A DNA stretch of 64,000 nt, from contig JANUWF010002061.1 in assembly GCA_026120185.1 (NCBI GenBank), positions 1,178,001 through 1,242,000 on the forward strand, in the 5' to 3' direction. The notes below the pieces were generated by a model. It worked only from the letters and a program-made list of their open reading frames with translations. It made no database searches and was not told the origin of the DNA. The stretch is from Voacanga thouarsii. Taxonomy: Eukaryota; Streptophyta; Magnoliopsida; Gentianales; Apocynaceae. Of this stretch, positions 1 to 12,682 are shown piece after piece (position 1 is the stretch's first letter; the number at the start of each line of letters is the position of its first letter). The position numbers and the translations under genes are program-made.

Positions 1-381
1 ATGTATTCATGCGCCAAGACACAGGCCAGTGAAAATTTTCATTGATAACGCAACAAACAGGAAGCAAAGCATAACTAGAATTCTGTCAAAGTTGAACCAA
101 AAGTTGGTTTGGATCTAATAAGAATATTGATAAGTGGGGCAATTTCGGTGTCATATTAGAGTCTGATTACTTTGCAAAAACGCATAGTTAACTAAATGTT
201 TACAGCCTAAAGAACAACTACAAGAAGAAGCAATTAAAGATAGTTGAAAAGACCTAACAAATAGATACAAAAACAAATTCTATTCACATGCATTTGTACA
301 TACACTACAGACTCAGCTAAGTCTGGAAATCAAAACTATAAATGAGATTTTTGATCAACAACAAAGCTTGCCTTCAGAAGG
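1..381 (-). other. 3' UTR and downstream flank of the SCAR gene
   Basis: This stretch lies below the SCAR stop codon on the minus strand. It is AT-rich, has no coding potential, and is best read as 3' UTR plus flank. No clear polyadenylation site was assigned. Confidence 0.5.
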
Positions 382-3300
382 CTAAGTGTCACTCCAAGTA
401 TCATCTTCCCCATCATCACTTCCAACAGCCTGAATAGCAAAAATGAGGAGGCAAGTAAGAATACAGCTGCAATGGTCTCCTTGAAATTTTCGGTGCAATC
501 CCTCCCCAATATTAGCTCATAAAAACACCTGAATGTAAAAAAGGAAGCATAGCACATAAGATAAGAGAGATGTGAATACCTGGCGGATTGCATTCGCCTT
601 TTGCAAAATTGCAGTGACCTGGAAACTAGTTGGGGTGCCTGTCGGAATGGTTGATTTTGCTGCGTCAGTTCGCCTTAGGCTGAATGACTGAAAATAATAC
701 AACATAAGAGGAGGTAGAGGTTAGCAGTGGTCATGTTATCATTGTAAAAACTATCAGAGAAAAGAAACAAAACAGGACAGATAGAACTTCTTACTTTTGT
801 TCTAATCTGATACAAAAAGTCTTCCTGTTCTTCCATTTCCTTCCCAGTAGCACCTCGATTAACTTCTTTTTGCACTCGTATTTTCTGCAAGCCTTGTTGC
901 TGCAGATTTGAGTGAAGCAAAACTTTCAGCTGTACTTTCACTCAGAGAGAACAGAAGTTTTCTCTTAAAAAAAAGAAAAAGAAGAGCACAACCCCAACCC
1001 CAAACCCAACCGCCGAAACAAAAGAGGAAAAAGGATCAGGGAGACAAAACAAAAAAAAAAAAAAAAAAAAAGAAGAAGAGAAGAAAATCCAAACAACAGA
1101 CAACCTTGCTTTTCAATGTATCTGCAGCCTCGATAATTTGTTCTTGTTTAACAGGAGCTGGCTTTGGTTGTTGAGTGATGGTATGCCCAAGCTCCCACTC
1201 AAATTCATGGCTGAGATTCTCAACCATGGGAACTACTTCTCTTTGTTCTGAAAACTCTATTTGGGATTTCATAGCTCGCCATCGTGGTGGGGGAAGAGGT
1301 TGAGGTGGAGTAGGAGTAAGCTCCTTTGAGCAATTAGGATCATCATGATCCTTGGAATCACAATGATTTCTCCATTCTTCCTCAAGTGAAGGATGTAGAT
1401 TATCCAAACCTGGAAGATCAAATAAATGGCCAGATGGAGAGTTTTCCAAACTGTGTCTAGTAAAAGAATTGTGCGGTCTGCAGGTGTTCTTGATTTCTCC
1501 CTGGTTTGTTGCCCCCGTCTCCCAGGATGTGGAAACAGATTCTGTCAATGAAATTCTGCAAAGAGCATCATATAGCTCCCGGTCCTTGCTTCTGGGAGAT
1601 TCACTAGATTCCCACTGCTCAGAGTTTGAATCAGACTGATGGCTAGGACAATCTGACCCATAAGCAGAGGACCTACAGAATGTATCATCATCTGACTCAG
1701 AACCAACCCCATGCACTGGAACAGTAGGCTCTGGGACCAGCTGAAACGAAGGTAACAAATCTCGCCCACCTTCATGATCAACATTCCCATCAGGAAACTT
1801 CAGCTGCAATTTTGGAGCCTGAAATCCATATACTGGCTGGAATGACATCTTCATATGTCCAAGAGGTGGAGATGAAGAAGGTGACAAAATTGGAGACCTG
1901 CTTCCCAGCATGTTTTGACTCCTTCCAGAAAATGTCTTATGTTCAGCATGCCTCTGGCTGCTCTTCAGTTCAAAAGCAATATCATTTGAAGAATTGGTTT
2001 GATTGGAGGTCTCATCCTTATCGTGCAAGGATTTCCGGTAAAATCCATTTAGAAGCAACCTATTACCAAGTTCAAACATCCGAGACGAATTACCACTCTT
2101 ATCCTGGTTTGCCTTAGTTGAAGCCATATCTGGAGTGACTGGCTGAACAGTTCCAGGGTTTTCAGTAAAACATTCTTTTTGAGAACTGTTATCAGAACTT
2201 TGGTTATGTGAATCACTCAGTTTTTGAAGATTCACACTTAAATCAGCTGATAGAGATGTCCATGATGTCTTTTTGGCTAAGATGCTACCTCTTCTATCAC
2301 CTTGGCAGGATGTAGAGCATTCCATGGTAGGAGCTTCTATAATGTTTTCAGGGCTCTTATCCCTTGAATCTGGTTTTTTAGTTGAATTGTTAATTTCACT
2401 GTCTTTGCTTGTCAAAGGAACTTGACTTGACACATTTAGCAAACTGCAGTCAGGAGGTTTGGATGGCTCAAGTCCTAGCAAGCTACCATTTGTCCAAAAC
2501 TTAATTGAACTAATGCTAGAAGGTTCAGGGGGAGGTTTCTGCAACTCGAAAGAACTACTAGTGACCATGTCTGTTATTGGAACACTTGAACTATGCTGCC
2601 AGGAGTTGGAGGTTGGCACATTGCTCATAACAGATTTGGCATTTGAACTACCCAGAGCATCACCAATTTTTAATGAATCAAAATCCGATAGACAACTTGC
2701 ATTCAAAGACTCATTCACAGTTTCAGCAGGCTGGGGAACATAAGATTCAAAGTGGGCTGAGTTGGAAATAACCTCAGAAGCTACTTTGTCCAGAGAACCA
2801 TAAAGCATGGAACAAGTTTCAGGAAACATTGGATTAGGGCTAACCTCAAGTATTGGAGAACTACTTATGGCAATAGAAGATTCAGAATTTGACGGATGAC
2901 TACCAGAATTTGACTTGACTCCCTGAATTATAGCTTTGCTTTCTGAATCAGAATAGTGCTCCACTACTCGCTTTGTTTGATCATCTAAATCAGTATCATA
3001 CTCTGACTCAATAGTGTTAAGTGCATCCACATAATGGTCTGTCTCACTTTCAACATCCTCGTGTTGCATGTCAACAGAGGTTGAAACTGGCACATTCTCA
3101 CTATCAAGATGGATATTCTTTTGCATAACAGTTTCACTTTCAAAATCATCAGGCTGGATATCATCAGGGGAGGGAATTGACAAGTTTTCGTTATCAAGCC
3201 GGATGTCCATCTCACTAGTTGCTTTAAACTGAATAGCTCCGTACTCCTCAGTTTCTCGGTCCAAATTTGTAGAAAATGTCTCCAAAGACTCATCATGATC

Positions 3301-6300
3301 ATAGGCCATAGCAGTTCCAATATGACTAGCCTCCCTATCATTAGTTTCTACATCATGCACACTTGAAAATTTTTGCAAAGCCTCATCATAATCATATCCC
3401 TTGGCAGTTTCCGAATGAACATCTCCAATCTTCTGAATGTCTTGGGCAATATTTCCTGAAAATGTCACCAAAGACTCATCATGATTATATGTCTCACCAT
3501 TGTCAAAATGACTAGCTCCATCCACAATCTCTGGGTCAATATTTGTCGATAATGCTTCCAAAGACATTTCATGTCTGTAGCCCTCACCAGTCCCAAATTG
3601 ACTAGCTCCCTCATCATTCTCTAGGTCAATATTCGTAGAAAATTTCTCCAAAAACATTTCAGGTCTGTAGTCCTCATCAGTCTTGAAAAGAGTAGCCTCC
3701 TTCTTCTCATTCTCTAGGTTAAAATTTCTACAAACTGTTTCTGAAGTCCCATTCTGAACATATTCCTCAGATGCTGGCTCCAATATCTCTGACTTTTCAT
3801 TCCAAGTGACCGAAAATGAACTGGAGCCAATTTGCTCTCCTGATAAGCTACTTCGAGTATCATCAAATAAAGCTGCAACTTTTTCGTCAACAAAGGCATA
3901 ATCATGGGAATCATTATTTTGCACCCTCGATGAAGAAGAGGAGGATTCCTTGAACTCTTGTTCTTCTTGTTGCATGGAGAACCTAGGATGCGATACACGC
4001 TCAAAGTCGACTGACCCATTTCTGGAATCCAAAGAAATCGGATGGTCCCCGAGTTCTGACTTTAGAGCATCAAATGTGGAGACTGTTTGACTAGGTGATG
4101 TCTGCCCATCCACATGTGGTGAAGCACATTGAATTCTGCATGTTTAGTTAAAACATTAAACAATAGCAAATCTCAGGAGAGTGTAATACACCCTTTAAGG
4201 ATTGATGATCAGTTCAGCATTATGCCCTCCTTTTTCTCCATCCTTTTCCAATTGCATTAATGACAATACCGATTACATACCTTCGGCCGTAGTTGGACAT
4301 TGATGGCCCACGTAAAACTTCTCCATTTTTCCGCCCAGACCTTCTCTTCTGTGATATTTGAGGCATGTCATATTTAAAAGGTAAATAAAAATGCTTATTG
4401 CCAAGCCATGTAATGGTCGTCTTGTTGAGATTGAACATGTATCGCATACTTTGTACAGATGAACACTTGCTAAAGAACTTTAACTAATCCAAATCTTTAT
4501 TGAAGAAACATCTGGGAATCAAATTCATTTTCAGTACTGATAACAACCAGATTTTCAGGGGTTTAGATGAAAATGCCATGCAGCAGCATCTGCCCCAAGG
4601 GTTTATGTAATGAGAATCAAGTTGGAATTTATTGATTAAAATGGCTAAATTTGTTTAGCGTGAATTTCAATCAAACACCAACTTTGACCAGCAAATCACA
4701 ATGAACTGGTGGTGTATCATGCAAAATAGACAAAATTCATTTGTAATGACTAAAGTTGATGAGATCGAATTACTGCAACTTTTACCAAACATACCTTGAT
4801 TTTGCGACCCTTCTTATCTTTCAAGACTTTATCAGAATATGCCACGTCAGACCCAGTTGATGCTCTTCTGAAGAATGATGGATCTGAGTATCTTTTTAGG
4901 CAAGATCCTGGACCACCAGGATCAAATCTGGAAAATGAAACCCCAGTTTTTTACAGAAGCTAATACAAATTTAATAATTGCAATGGACATAATGCAAAAT
5001 TCCAATACTTGTCCAGCAAGTTCAAATGTGGAGGCCCTTGGCATTGCTCATAAGAATCCTGAATAAATCTCGGCAAGTCATTGTATACAAAATGACTTTG
5101 TTGACATCGAAGACGGACATGCCAATTGGCACCTGCAACCATTTTTTCCATAATGAAATTGGAAAAGTGGGAGAGTACCGTTAAATTAATAGAAGCATAT
5201 AGAATAAAATTAAATAGAACTAGAGCAGTAATGTGTGTGTGCATATGCGCACACGCGCGTGTGTGTGAGAGAGAGAGAGAGGATTGATCCAACATTGGTC
5301 CACAGAAACAGAACATAGAATAGAGGAATCTCTCTATTAACCTAAAGACATGAATAAAAATGGCAGACATAGAGGAAGGAATAAGCATACCAGCAGTATA
5401 AGCAAAGTGCAAGTGGCTCCTTTGGGCCAAAACCAACTTCTCTAGTGGAGGAAGTGCAGCCTCAATTTGTTTCACACGCCTCATCAACTTATGGCTTCTA
5501 GATGATGTAGTCATCACCTGTTCTTGTAATCCATGGAATACCTCTGCTGCAAATCTACCACCGATACAAGGCTATCTGAGTACTATGTCACTCTAAGGCC
5601 TCAATCATAGCCAATAGAAATCATTCAAACAGAATTCAACTATCACTAGCACTTTAGTAAAGCTCCTTACTCTTTGAAAATTGTGAAATCAATTAATCAG
5701 ATAAATATGTCCAACTTATATAAAGCTTCAGGCGCATTAAAGTCCTTAGAACCGATAATACCAGGTCAATTTTGTCTATCCATTATAATTTTGTTTACTT
5801 CAACTAAAGAGGTAGGTTCAACACCTAGTATCTTACTGTATCTTAACCCATGCCCCCACTAATCTATATCATTGGACTTCCTAAATCTGAATTCTTGGTT
5901 CTGCCCTTGAACAGTTACACCATGCTTCTCTCTTCAATTAACTTCACTTAGGCTTGGCTTGTGATTAATTAACATTTACAAAGGATGATAATTAGAGACC
6001 TTTATATCATAATTCAAACTCCATCAAATTTGAAAGAGCTTTTCCTGGATTAAATTCAGTTTGAATATTTGTCTCAAGAGAAGAACTTTATAACCATAAT
6101 ACAACTTCCTAAGGCACAATATATGATTTTCTTTTCATAAATAATCATGATCGACATATATCAAAACCAATGACAGTAGATGAGAGACAAGTTGAAAGTA
6201 AAGTACAGCAATTTTTCCTTCTATTATACTCAAAATCTTATGTGGCATGTGCTTTGTGAAAGCAAGCAAGATGTTTAGAGACTCATGGATCACCAATGGC

Positions 6301-7134
6301 ACTATAACAGTTACAAATGCCTTCATAGGATCTTCAGTTTAAAGTTTTACTTACTTCTAAATCTCCTTTCTAAGAATTCCGGCCAAGCAGTAAACTTCAG
6401 TCAGGATCTCTCTCTCTCTCTCTTGCAAGCTAAAATCCAGTAATTCACAAGGATCAAAATAGGGTACTCTCTTTCTCTCACATGCATACTGCATCTAAAA
6501 GCATAATTTCTAAAGAACAAAGTTTATCTCATCTTCTGCAGTAAAATTAATTTATTACTAACCTTAGCTGACACTACCTTAACTTTAAATCAAATTTTCA
6601 TATCATAAATATTAGTTTTTTATCCAATTAAACAAGTTGGCAAATCATAAGAACTTTGCACAAAATAACCAAAATTTATGTGTCACAAAGTTTTAATCTT
6701 TTAACACACAAGCATTTACCCCTGGGTAAACAAAATTTCCAGAAACCACAGTACGAAATGAACAACAAAGGCAAAAGGCGAATAAGACACGAAATAACAC
6801 AAATACCTCAGAAAAAAAACACACACACACACAATGCATCAAGAAAACACAAAATCTATCAATTTTAAGTACCACGCCAAAAACACAGCCAAACAACAAA
6901 TAAGAAAATCACGAAAGTCAATATATAACCGAAATTCAACAATGAGGAAATGAAGATACTTTCCAAACGAGAAACATACTCAGCTAGATCACCAAGCTGA
7001 CGCAAGATTCCAACGAGGCCAGCAACAGCCACGCCTTCAAGAACCTCTTTCGGATCCTCCTTATTTGCAACGGCGAACAGCTCCGGAGCTCCCAGTCCGT
7101 ACTCATTCCTCACCTCCACTCTCACCAACGGCAT
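382..7134 (-). CDS. SCAR: SCAR/WAVE family protein, nine exons, 1,321 aa
   Basis: SCAR/WAVE subunit of the WAVE regulatory complex, which activates ARP2/3 actin nucleation at the cell cortex. Exons in order of transcription: 7134-6980, 5554-5391, 5132-5009, 4927-4795, 4348-4281, 4135-1105, 929-795, 687-580, 429-382. All junctions are GT-AG and the phases join to 3,966 nt with one stop. The N-terminal SCAR homology domain (about residues 1-190) starts [20 protein letters not shown] and contains [20 protein letters not shown]. Exon 6 is a large, Ser/Asp/Glu-rich, probably disordered middle (residues 215-1225). The C-terminus has the VCA module: WH2-like [16 protein letters not shown], connector [13 protein letters not shown], and an acidic tail with the key tryptophan ([13 protein letters not shown]). 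The C-terminal wording suggests the SCAR1/SCAR3 side of the family, from memory only. The start codon is the first ATG before the conserved N-terminus; the minus-strand leader is GA-rich. Confidence 0.95.
5231..5281. repeat. (GT)n/(GA)n microsatellite with alternating purine-pyrimidine core, SCAR intron 2
   Basis: A compound tract: GT repeats, then GCATATGCGCACACGCGCG, then GT and GA repeats. It lies between exons 2 and 3 of the SCAR gene. The CG/CA-rich core alternates purine and pyrimidine and so could adopt Z-DNA. It is a likely polymorphic marker. Confidence 0.85.
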
Positions 7135-7821
7135 CGTTTCAGTTTACTCAACACACCCTCAGCCAGTTACACCCTCCCTCTCTCAGTCTCTCTCTACCTC
7201 TATGTCACACACGTTTTACTGCTTCCCAATTGAATACTGCAGTTACCACTACAACAAACTCTCGAAAAATTTATATCCCTCTAAATGAAATGAAACATCA
7301 GAGTGAAATCAATGAACGAATTAAATGATGGAATAATGACGCACAGCGGGATGCAGAGAGAGCAAAATTAGGTGAATCGATTGGAGCTCCTTAACTGCCA
7401 CGAGAGTGAAATATAGAGAGAGAAAGTTCACTTGCAAAAATTACCTCTTTGCATATGTAATATATTTTGTATATATAGGTCTTTCCTTTTTCTCCATTGC
7501 CAACTCTGCAAGGCATTCTATTCGACTGCTGACTAGTGGCTTTGCGCTGAGGTGGTAATATGAGTAACAGGCGAGGCGAGAGAAGATGGGAAGCGAAAGG
7601 ACGAAAATGGGCGAGGGTATCGGTTAAAGTGACTTTTTTGTCCGGGGATTGATGGAGTGGTCGGTGCTGTAATGACTGTTTTAGCCTCAACAGGATCGAT
7701 TAATTATTTGTGTATTTGGTGGTGGACCGGCGGTAGTGGAGGCTTGTGGCTCCGATGAGACTTTGGAATTTGTCTAATCCGCCGTGTCGGGCTGTTCACG
7801 GCGCAACACTTCGATTTCGTA
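7135..7821. promoter_or_regulatory. 5' leader and promoter region of the SCAR gene
   Basis: Upstream of the SCAR start codon on the minus strand. The first 80 bp are CT-rich on the plus strand (7160-7205), giving a GA-rich leader common in plant 5' UTRs. No other gene is visible up to the MITE at 7822. The transcription start could not be placed. Confidence 0.45.
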
Positions 7822-8101
7822 CACCTTTCATCACATTAAAATTGACATTTGACACGATATTTTATAAAAAATAAAAATTAAAATATAATAATATAATATA
7901 ATAACTTATAATAAAAATAAAAAATATGTGAGTTCTACAATGCTTTATGTCAAATCTAAATTTATAAAAATAATATATGTAGGATATATTGATTATTTTA
8001 TAATAAATTATATAATAAAAATTTTCTTTTTAAAGAAAGTGTTAAATTTTTTAGGACAATTTAAAATAATAAGTAGGTCAATTTTATTGGAACGAATGGA
8101 G
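7822..8101. mobile_element. Stowaway-type MITE, copy A (about 280 bp)
   Basis: The left end CACCTTTCATCACATTAAAA is followed by TTGAC; the right end, read in reverse, is CTCCATTCGTTCCAATAAAA then TTGACC. TA dinucleotides flank both sides (7820-7821, 8102-8103), the expected Tc1/mariner-type duplication. The interior is AT-rich and collinear with copy C at 38500-38791, including the shared ATATTGATTATTTTATAATAAA. The left end is more diverged than in copy C. There is no coding capacity. Confidence 0.8.
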
Positions 8102-8496
8102 TAATTTCCTTTCCATAATGGTGAATAGGATCCATTCTTTAACTTATTTTTTAAAATATTTTGAAAATAAAAATAACTTAAAATTTAGTATTCAATTAAA
8201 AATTAAATTAAGATAAATTTAATAAACTCAATACTTACCATCTTCTTAATCGTGAAATAGTGTTCTTTATTAAATACTAAGAAAACTGTCAATTGTGGTT
8301 AACATGTTTAGACCTTGTGTTCTCTCCATTTGTCCTTAGCTCAAATGTTTCTTCCATTCTTTAAATTAATTATTGTTAGTTGAAGGTTTAACCATTCAGA
8401 TCCTTTCAACAAAACCAAGATTGTAGCAGATCTAATTACAAGACAGCATCAGCATGTCAGTAAGCATACAGTTGACTTCTCACCTTTCACCAGCTA
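8102..8496. other. AT-rich intergenic DNA
   Basis: No open frame or recognisable repeat was found between the MITE and the next AT-rich block. Confidence 0.5.
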
Positions 8497-9062
8497 TTAC
8501 GGTTCGTTTCGGTTCTATTTTTATTTTTTTATTAAAATCGAGTCAAAATATTTCGATTTAATTCTAAATTAAATTTGAATACTTCTTTTAGTAGATTTGT
8601 TAACTTAATATAAATTTAAATTTAATATAAAAATATAATATAAATTAAAGTTCAAATATTTTAATAAAAAATTATGATTAGGGATACAAATTATATCTTA
8701 AATTCAATTATTAATGACTTTATTTTAGATAAAACTAAATCAAATCGAATCGAAATAATTAAAATTGAATTGATTTTTTTTTAAAAAATTATTATTTATA
8801 AAAACAATTAGTTAGTTAATAATATTTTAATATTAATTATATATTTTAAAATTTAAAAATATAATTTGATTTTCCAATTTTTATTTTAAAAATTAATTAA
8901 AAATAATAATTAATTTTAAAAAAATGAAAACCAAATTGAATTTTATTATAAACTCTAAAATTAAACCAAACTAAATTTTATTAAAATCAAATCAAAATTA
9001 AAATTAAAATAGAATCAGATTGATTTTTCAATTCAAATCGAATAATGAATATCCGACCGACC
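8497..9062. repeat. Possible non-autonomous DNA element with degenerate CGGTTCG-type ends
   Basis: The block starts TTACGGTTCGTTTCGGTTCT and ends near AATATCCGACCGACC. Its interior holds many copies of AAATCGAA/AATTAAAATTGA words on both strands. Many plant MITEs carry similar GGTTCGG ends, but I see no clear target duplication and the two ends pair only loosely. It could simply be low-complexity AT-rich DNA. Confidence 0.3.
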
Positions 9063-10370
9063 AATCTATGCTTTGGTCTTCTTCCTCCCGAAACTTATTG
9101 TCCAAATCTCAGTGATCACACAAACTTCAACAAATAATTTTTGTACAACAACGATTAGGGCGAGGTCCCTTTGAGAAGCCGCCTTGAGTCTTCATTTCAA
9201 CCAACCCAGCAGAAAGAAAGAGATTGATAAACAAACCAGTTGAATTCTGCTCTTTTCCCTTTTTTCCTCAGAACAATTTTGGTCGTCTTGCTTCTTGAGT
9301 CTAATGTAAGGTAGAAAAGTTTTACTATTTGGCCATCAGTGGCAGCACCAAGGGTTTCAAGCATCATTACATAACGTTTTTCTTTACTTTGGAGATTATG
9401 ACAAGATTAACGCGATAAAAACAAATATTTCCACTTGGTATTACCGTCTTTTGCATTGCTTCCCCTTTCACTTTTTCACAACAACACAGTACTGCTAATC
9501 TTTCAGCAAAGTCTAATATTCAATGTTGAACTAATTGCAACTTTACATGAGAATTGGATTCCTAAATATTATAAAGGCAGACATTATCATGAATCATCAC
9601 GACTCAAAAAACAAAGAAGAAACAGTATTGAATTCTACTCACCCGTCTACAGTGCTGCTGCTTATAGTTACGGTCTTTTTGGCTTGATGGTAGCTTAATC
9701 AGAGTACTAAAATCGTGGTTCTTTTTGAGGATTCTCAAGGGATGAAAGGACAAGGGCAAAAAGTGTCACTGATGAAGACAAGTAGACAAAGTATATCTTA
9801 GCCGAATCCGGATTAATGAACTGGAAGGAAATGAATAACCAGATGCTGACAATTTCCAGAAGGTCATCTCCTGTGCTAATGAGATGTGACTTGACTTGTA
9901 GGGTTACCAAATCCACAGGAAACTAGTTATGATTGGACCATTTCTAATACCTAAGCTTACATAGTTCGAGTTGTACCGTAGTTTTCTTTGTTTTGGAATT
10001 CTCTGGGCTGGCCTTAGGCCCTAAGCATTTATCGTCCCTCCGTTCCGCGAATCCAAGTGTGAGCCACCATGGCCACGCTTCTCCGTCTGCCTAACTCTTC
10101 TTCACATTCCTCACCCCAACTCTCCTTTGAATGCCATACCATGACCTTTTTCTCCGACCCCAGTTACGTTTACTTTACGAACTGATGATGCAGTAACATT
10201 ATACCCAAAGGCCTGTAATATATTAATAGTGCCCTTTTGAGTGACTTTAACTCTTATGCTTTTCTAGCCAAAAAATTTTTTACCTCCGGATAGAATTATG
10301 TAAACATATGTTGGTATAGAGTTATAATCTGATATTTTTCGTATAAAAAAAATAGAAGTAAAAAGTAATA
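9063..10370. other. Intergenic DNA, no supported gene
   Basis: Base composition is more balanced than in the flanks. Short open frames occur at 9435-9698 (+) and 9707-9916 (-), but they resemble no known family and have no introns that would extend them. Confidence 0.5.
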
Positions 10371-10625
10371 CTCTTTCTGTCCCAATAAAATTAATCTATT
10401 TATTATTTTAGACTGTCTTAAAAAATTTGACACTTTTCTTAAAAAGAAAATTTTTATTATAAAATAATCAATATACCCAATATATTATTTTTATATATTT
10501 AAATTTAACATAAAATATTATAAGACATATATATTTATTATTTTTATTATATTATATTATTATATTATTATTTTTATTTTTATATAAAAAATCGTGTCAA
10601 ATTAATTAATATTAATTTTAGTGAG
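10371..10625. mobile_element. Stowaway-type MITE, copy B, inverted orientation (255 bp)
   Basis: The left end is CTCTTTCTGTCCCAATAAAA and the right end, reversed, is CTCACTAAAATTAATATTAA. TA flanks both sides (10369-10370, 10626-10627). The interior GACACTTTTCTTAAAAAGAA followed by TTATAAAATAATCAATATACCC is the reverse complement of the interior of copies A and C, so this is the same family in opposite orientation. Confidence 0.8.
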
Positions 10626-11294
10626 TAATTTGTAAAAAACGAGAGAGGTAAGCGGGGACATGTGATCCATGTGGGGGGATACTCCGAAGAGTTAGTTTAT
10701 GAATTTCAACTAGACTACCATAGATGTTCAACTGCATCCGCGTCGTCAGGCATGGCCATGCTTTGCAAGGTCTAAGGTAGGATGCTAACTTTGAAGTCAG
10801 GGATGGATATTCAATCATATGCTGTAGTGTTGTACTACCTTTATCATAGTTAATGTCTTCTCCAACTGGACAGTTTTGGTTTTGCTCTGTACAACGCATT
10901 CAAAAGAGTGGAGTTTTGACTGTTAGATGGACCCTCTGTAATAAGGGATTAAAAATGCAAAAGCCCTTGACATTGAACGTTGGATTTTGCACTGGATTCT
11001 TGAAGTTAAAAAAGAAGAATACCATACCGTGTTTCCCCGTTTGATGAACAGCTAGCATTATTTTAATTGCAACTTTGCTAGCAATTCATTTTTCCATTGC
11101 AAATTGTTGTCTCGGTGCGTCTTGATGAGTTTGACGATCTGCACTACGACTATGTAAATATTTTGAAATCAGAAAGATCTGTTCTTGGTATCTACACCAG
11201 CTTCAGTCTTGTCTTTGCTTCTCTTCCTCTCTGCAATCTCAACCCCCTACATGTCCATTTGATTCGTCTTTGCATCATAAAATCAAGTCCGCTG
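10626..11294. other. Intergenic DNA upstream of the GH17 pseudogene
   Basis: No gene was recognised. Part of it may be the remnant promoter or first exon of the beta-1,3-glucanase that follows. Confidence 0.45.
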
Positions 11295-12682
11295 ATGGGT
11301 TTACTTCCTTTTTGTCTGCTCTTTCTGCTAGCAGTAATCGCTCCGCCTTGTGCACACATCAAACCTTAGGTCGGAGTCTGCTGTGGCACATTGGGGAACA
11401 ACCTTCCAACTCCAGCAAAATCAGCCCAACTCCAAAATCACAACGTCCACACAAGTGAAAATCTGCAGTGCCGATGCAAAGATCCTCAATGCCCTGAAAG
11501 GAACTGGTCTCCTATCGAGTCACAGTCATGGTCCCAAATGAGCTCATAATCAACATCTCCTCCAACCAAACTCTAGCTGACCAATGGGTCCAAACCAACG
11601 TGGTTCCTTTTTACCCGGAGACAATGATCCGTCTCCTTCTTGTGGGAAACGAAGTGCTAAGCGATTATTTCAAGCCCCAGCGGCTCTATCTCGTGCCTGC
11701 CATCCGCAAAATTCATTCTTCAGTAAAAAAATTTGGCATGGGCAACGTAAAAGTTGGAACCCCAGTGGCTATGGACGTGGTGGGCTCTTCTCAGTTTCCA
11801 CCTTCCAATGCTACGTTTAGGTCTGACATTTCAGACAAAATTAGACCGCTGCTGCAATTCTTGTCCCACACGCAGTCCTTTTTCTTCATCGATTTGTATC
11901 CCTATTTTGAATGGGCAGCAAAACCAACCACCATTAACCTTAATTATGCATTGCTAGAGGCCAAAAATGCATCGTACAAGGATTTGGGCTCGGCCTAAAC
12001 CAACCACCAATTTGCTGGACCAAATGCTTGATTCAGTGGTCTTTTCCATGAAGAAACTGGGGTACCCCACTCTTCCTGAAGTGAAACCGGGTGGCCCAAC
12101 GGTGGTGATATTGATCAAATTGGGGCTAACATCTACAATGCTGCCACTTACAACCGGAATATTATGAAAAAGTTTATGGCTAAGCCACCGGTAGGAACTC
12201 CCGCTAGACCAGGTGAAGTTATTCCGGTCAATATCTTTGCTTTGTACAATGAAAATCGGAAGCCAGGCCCAAGCACTGAGCGTCATTTCGGGCTGCTACA
12301 CCCAAATGGATCGCATGTATATGATATAGATTTGTCCAGGACGACACCAGAGTCGGCCTACGGTCCGTTGCCGGTGCCTACAAACAATGAGCCCTACAAG
12401 GGGAAAGTATGGTGCGTGATAGCTTTAGGTGCAAATATCTCCCAACTGGCTGGGACGATCGCGTGGGCATGCCAGCAAGATGATCAGATCTGTCAGGCCA
12501 TTCAGCCCGGTGGAATGTGTTACAAACCCAATTCATTGATCTTGCATGCAAGCTATGTTTTCAGTTCGTATTGGGCTCACTTCACGAAGAGTGGTGCAAC
12601 TTGTTTCTTTAACGGGCTTGCTGTTCAGACCACTAAAGATCCAAGCTATTTGTCCTGCAAGCTTCCTAGCATCACTCTTTGA
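11295..12682 (+). pseudogene. GH17 beta-1,3-glucanase with C-terminal X8 (CBM43) domain, broken by frame lesions
   Basis: Intact relatives are secreted or GPI-anchored endo-1,3-beta-glucosidases that act on callose. A signal-like peptide (MGLLPFCLLFLLAVIAPPCA) begins at 11295. Then come GTLGNNLPTPAKSAQL, KICSADAKILNALKGTGL, VTVMVPNELIINISSN, the acid/base motif LLLVGNEVL, and the nucleophile motif ETGWPNGG. The X8 domain (WCVIALGANISQLA, IQPGGMCYKPNSLILHASY, cysteines, final DPSYLSCKLPS) is intact. Lesions: an in-frame TAG at 11367-11369 (possibly removed by a signal-peptide intron, since CCTTAG precedes GTCGGAG), frame changes near 11450, 11515, 11985 and 12085, the last with a small loss before ETGWP. 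The blocks 11528-11985 and 12095-12682 are in the same frame. AATAAA lies at 12832. Assembly errors could mimic some lesions, but four or more shifts favour a pseudogene. Confidence 0.85.

Noticed and set aside
908..1174. Plus-strand frame rich in lysine (88 codons) over the SCAR intron 6
   Set aside because: It translates an A-rich intron tract opposite the SCAR gene; splice sites on the minus strand explain the region.
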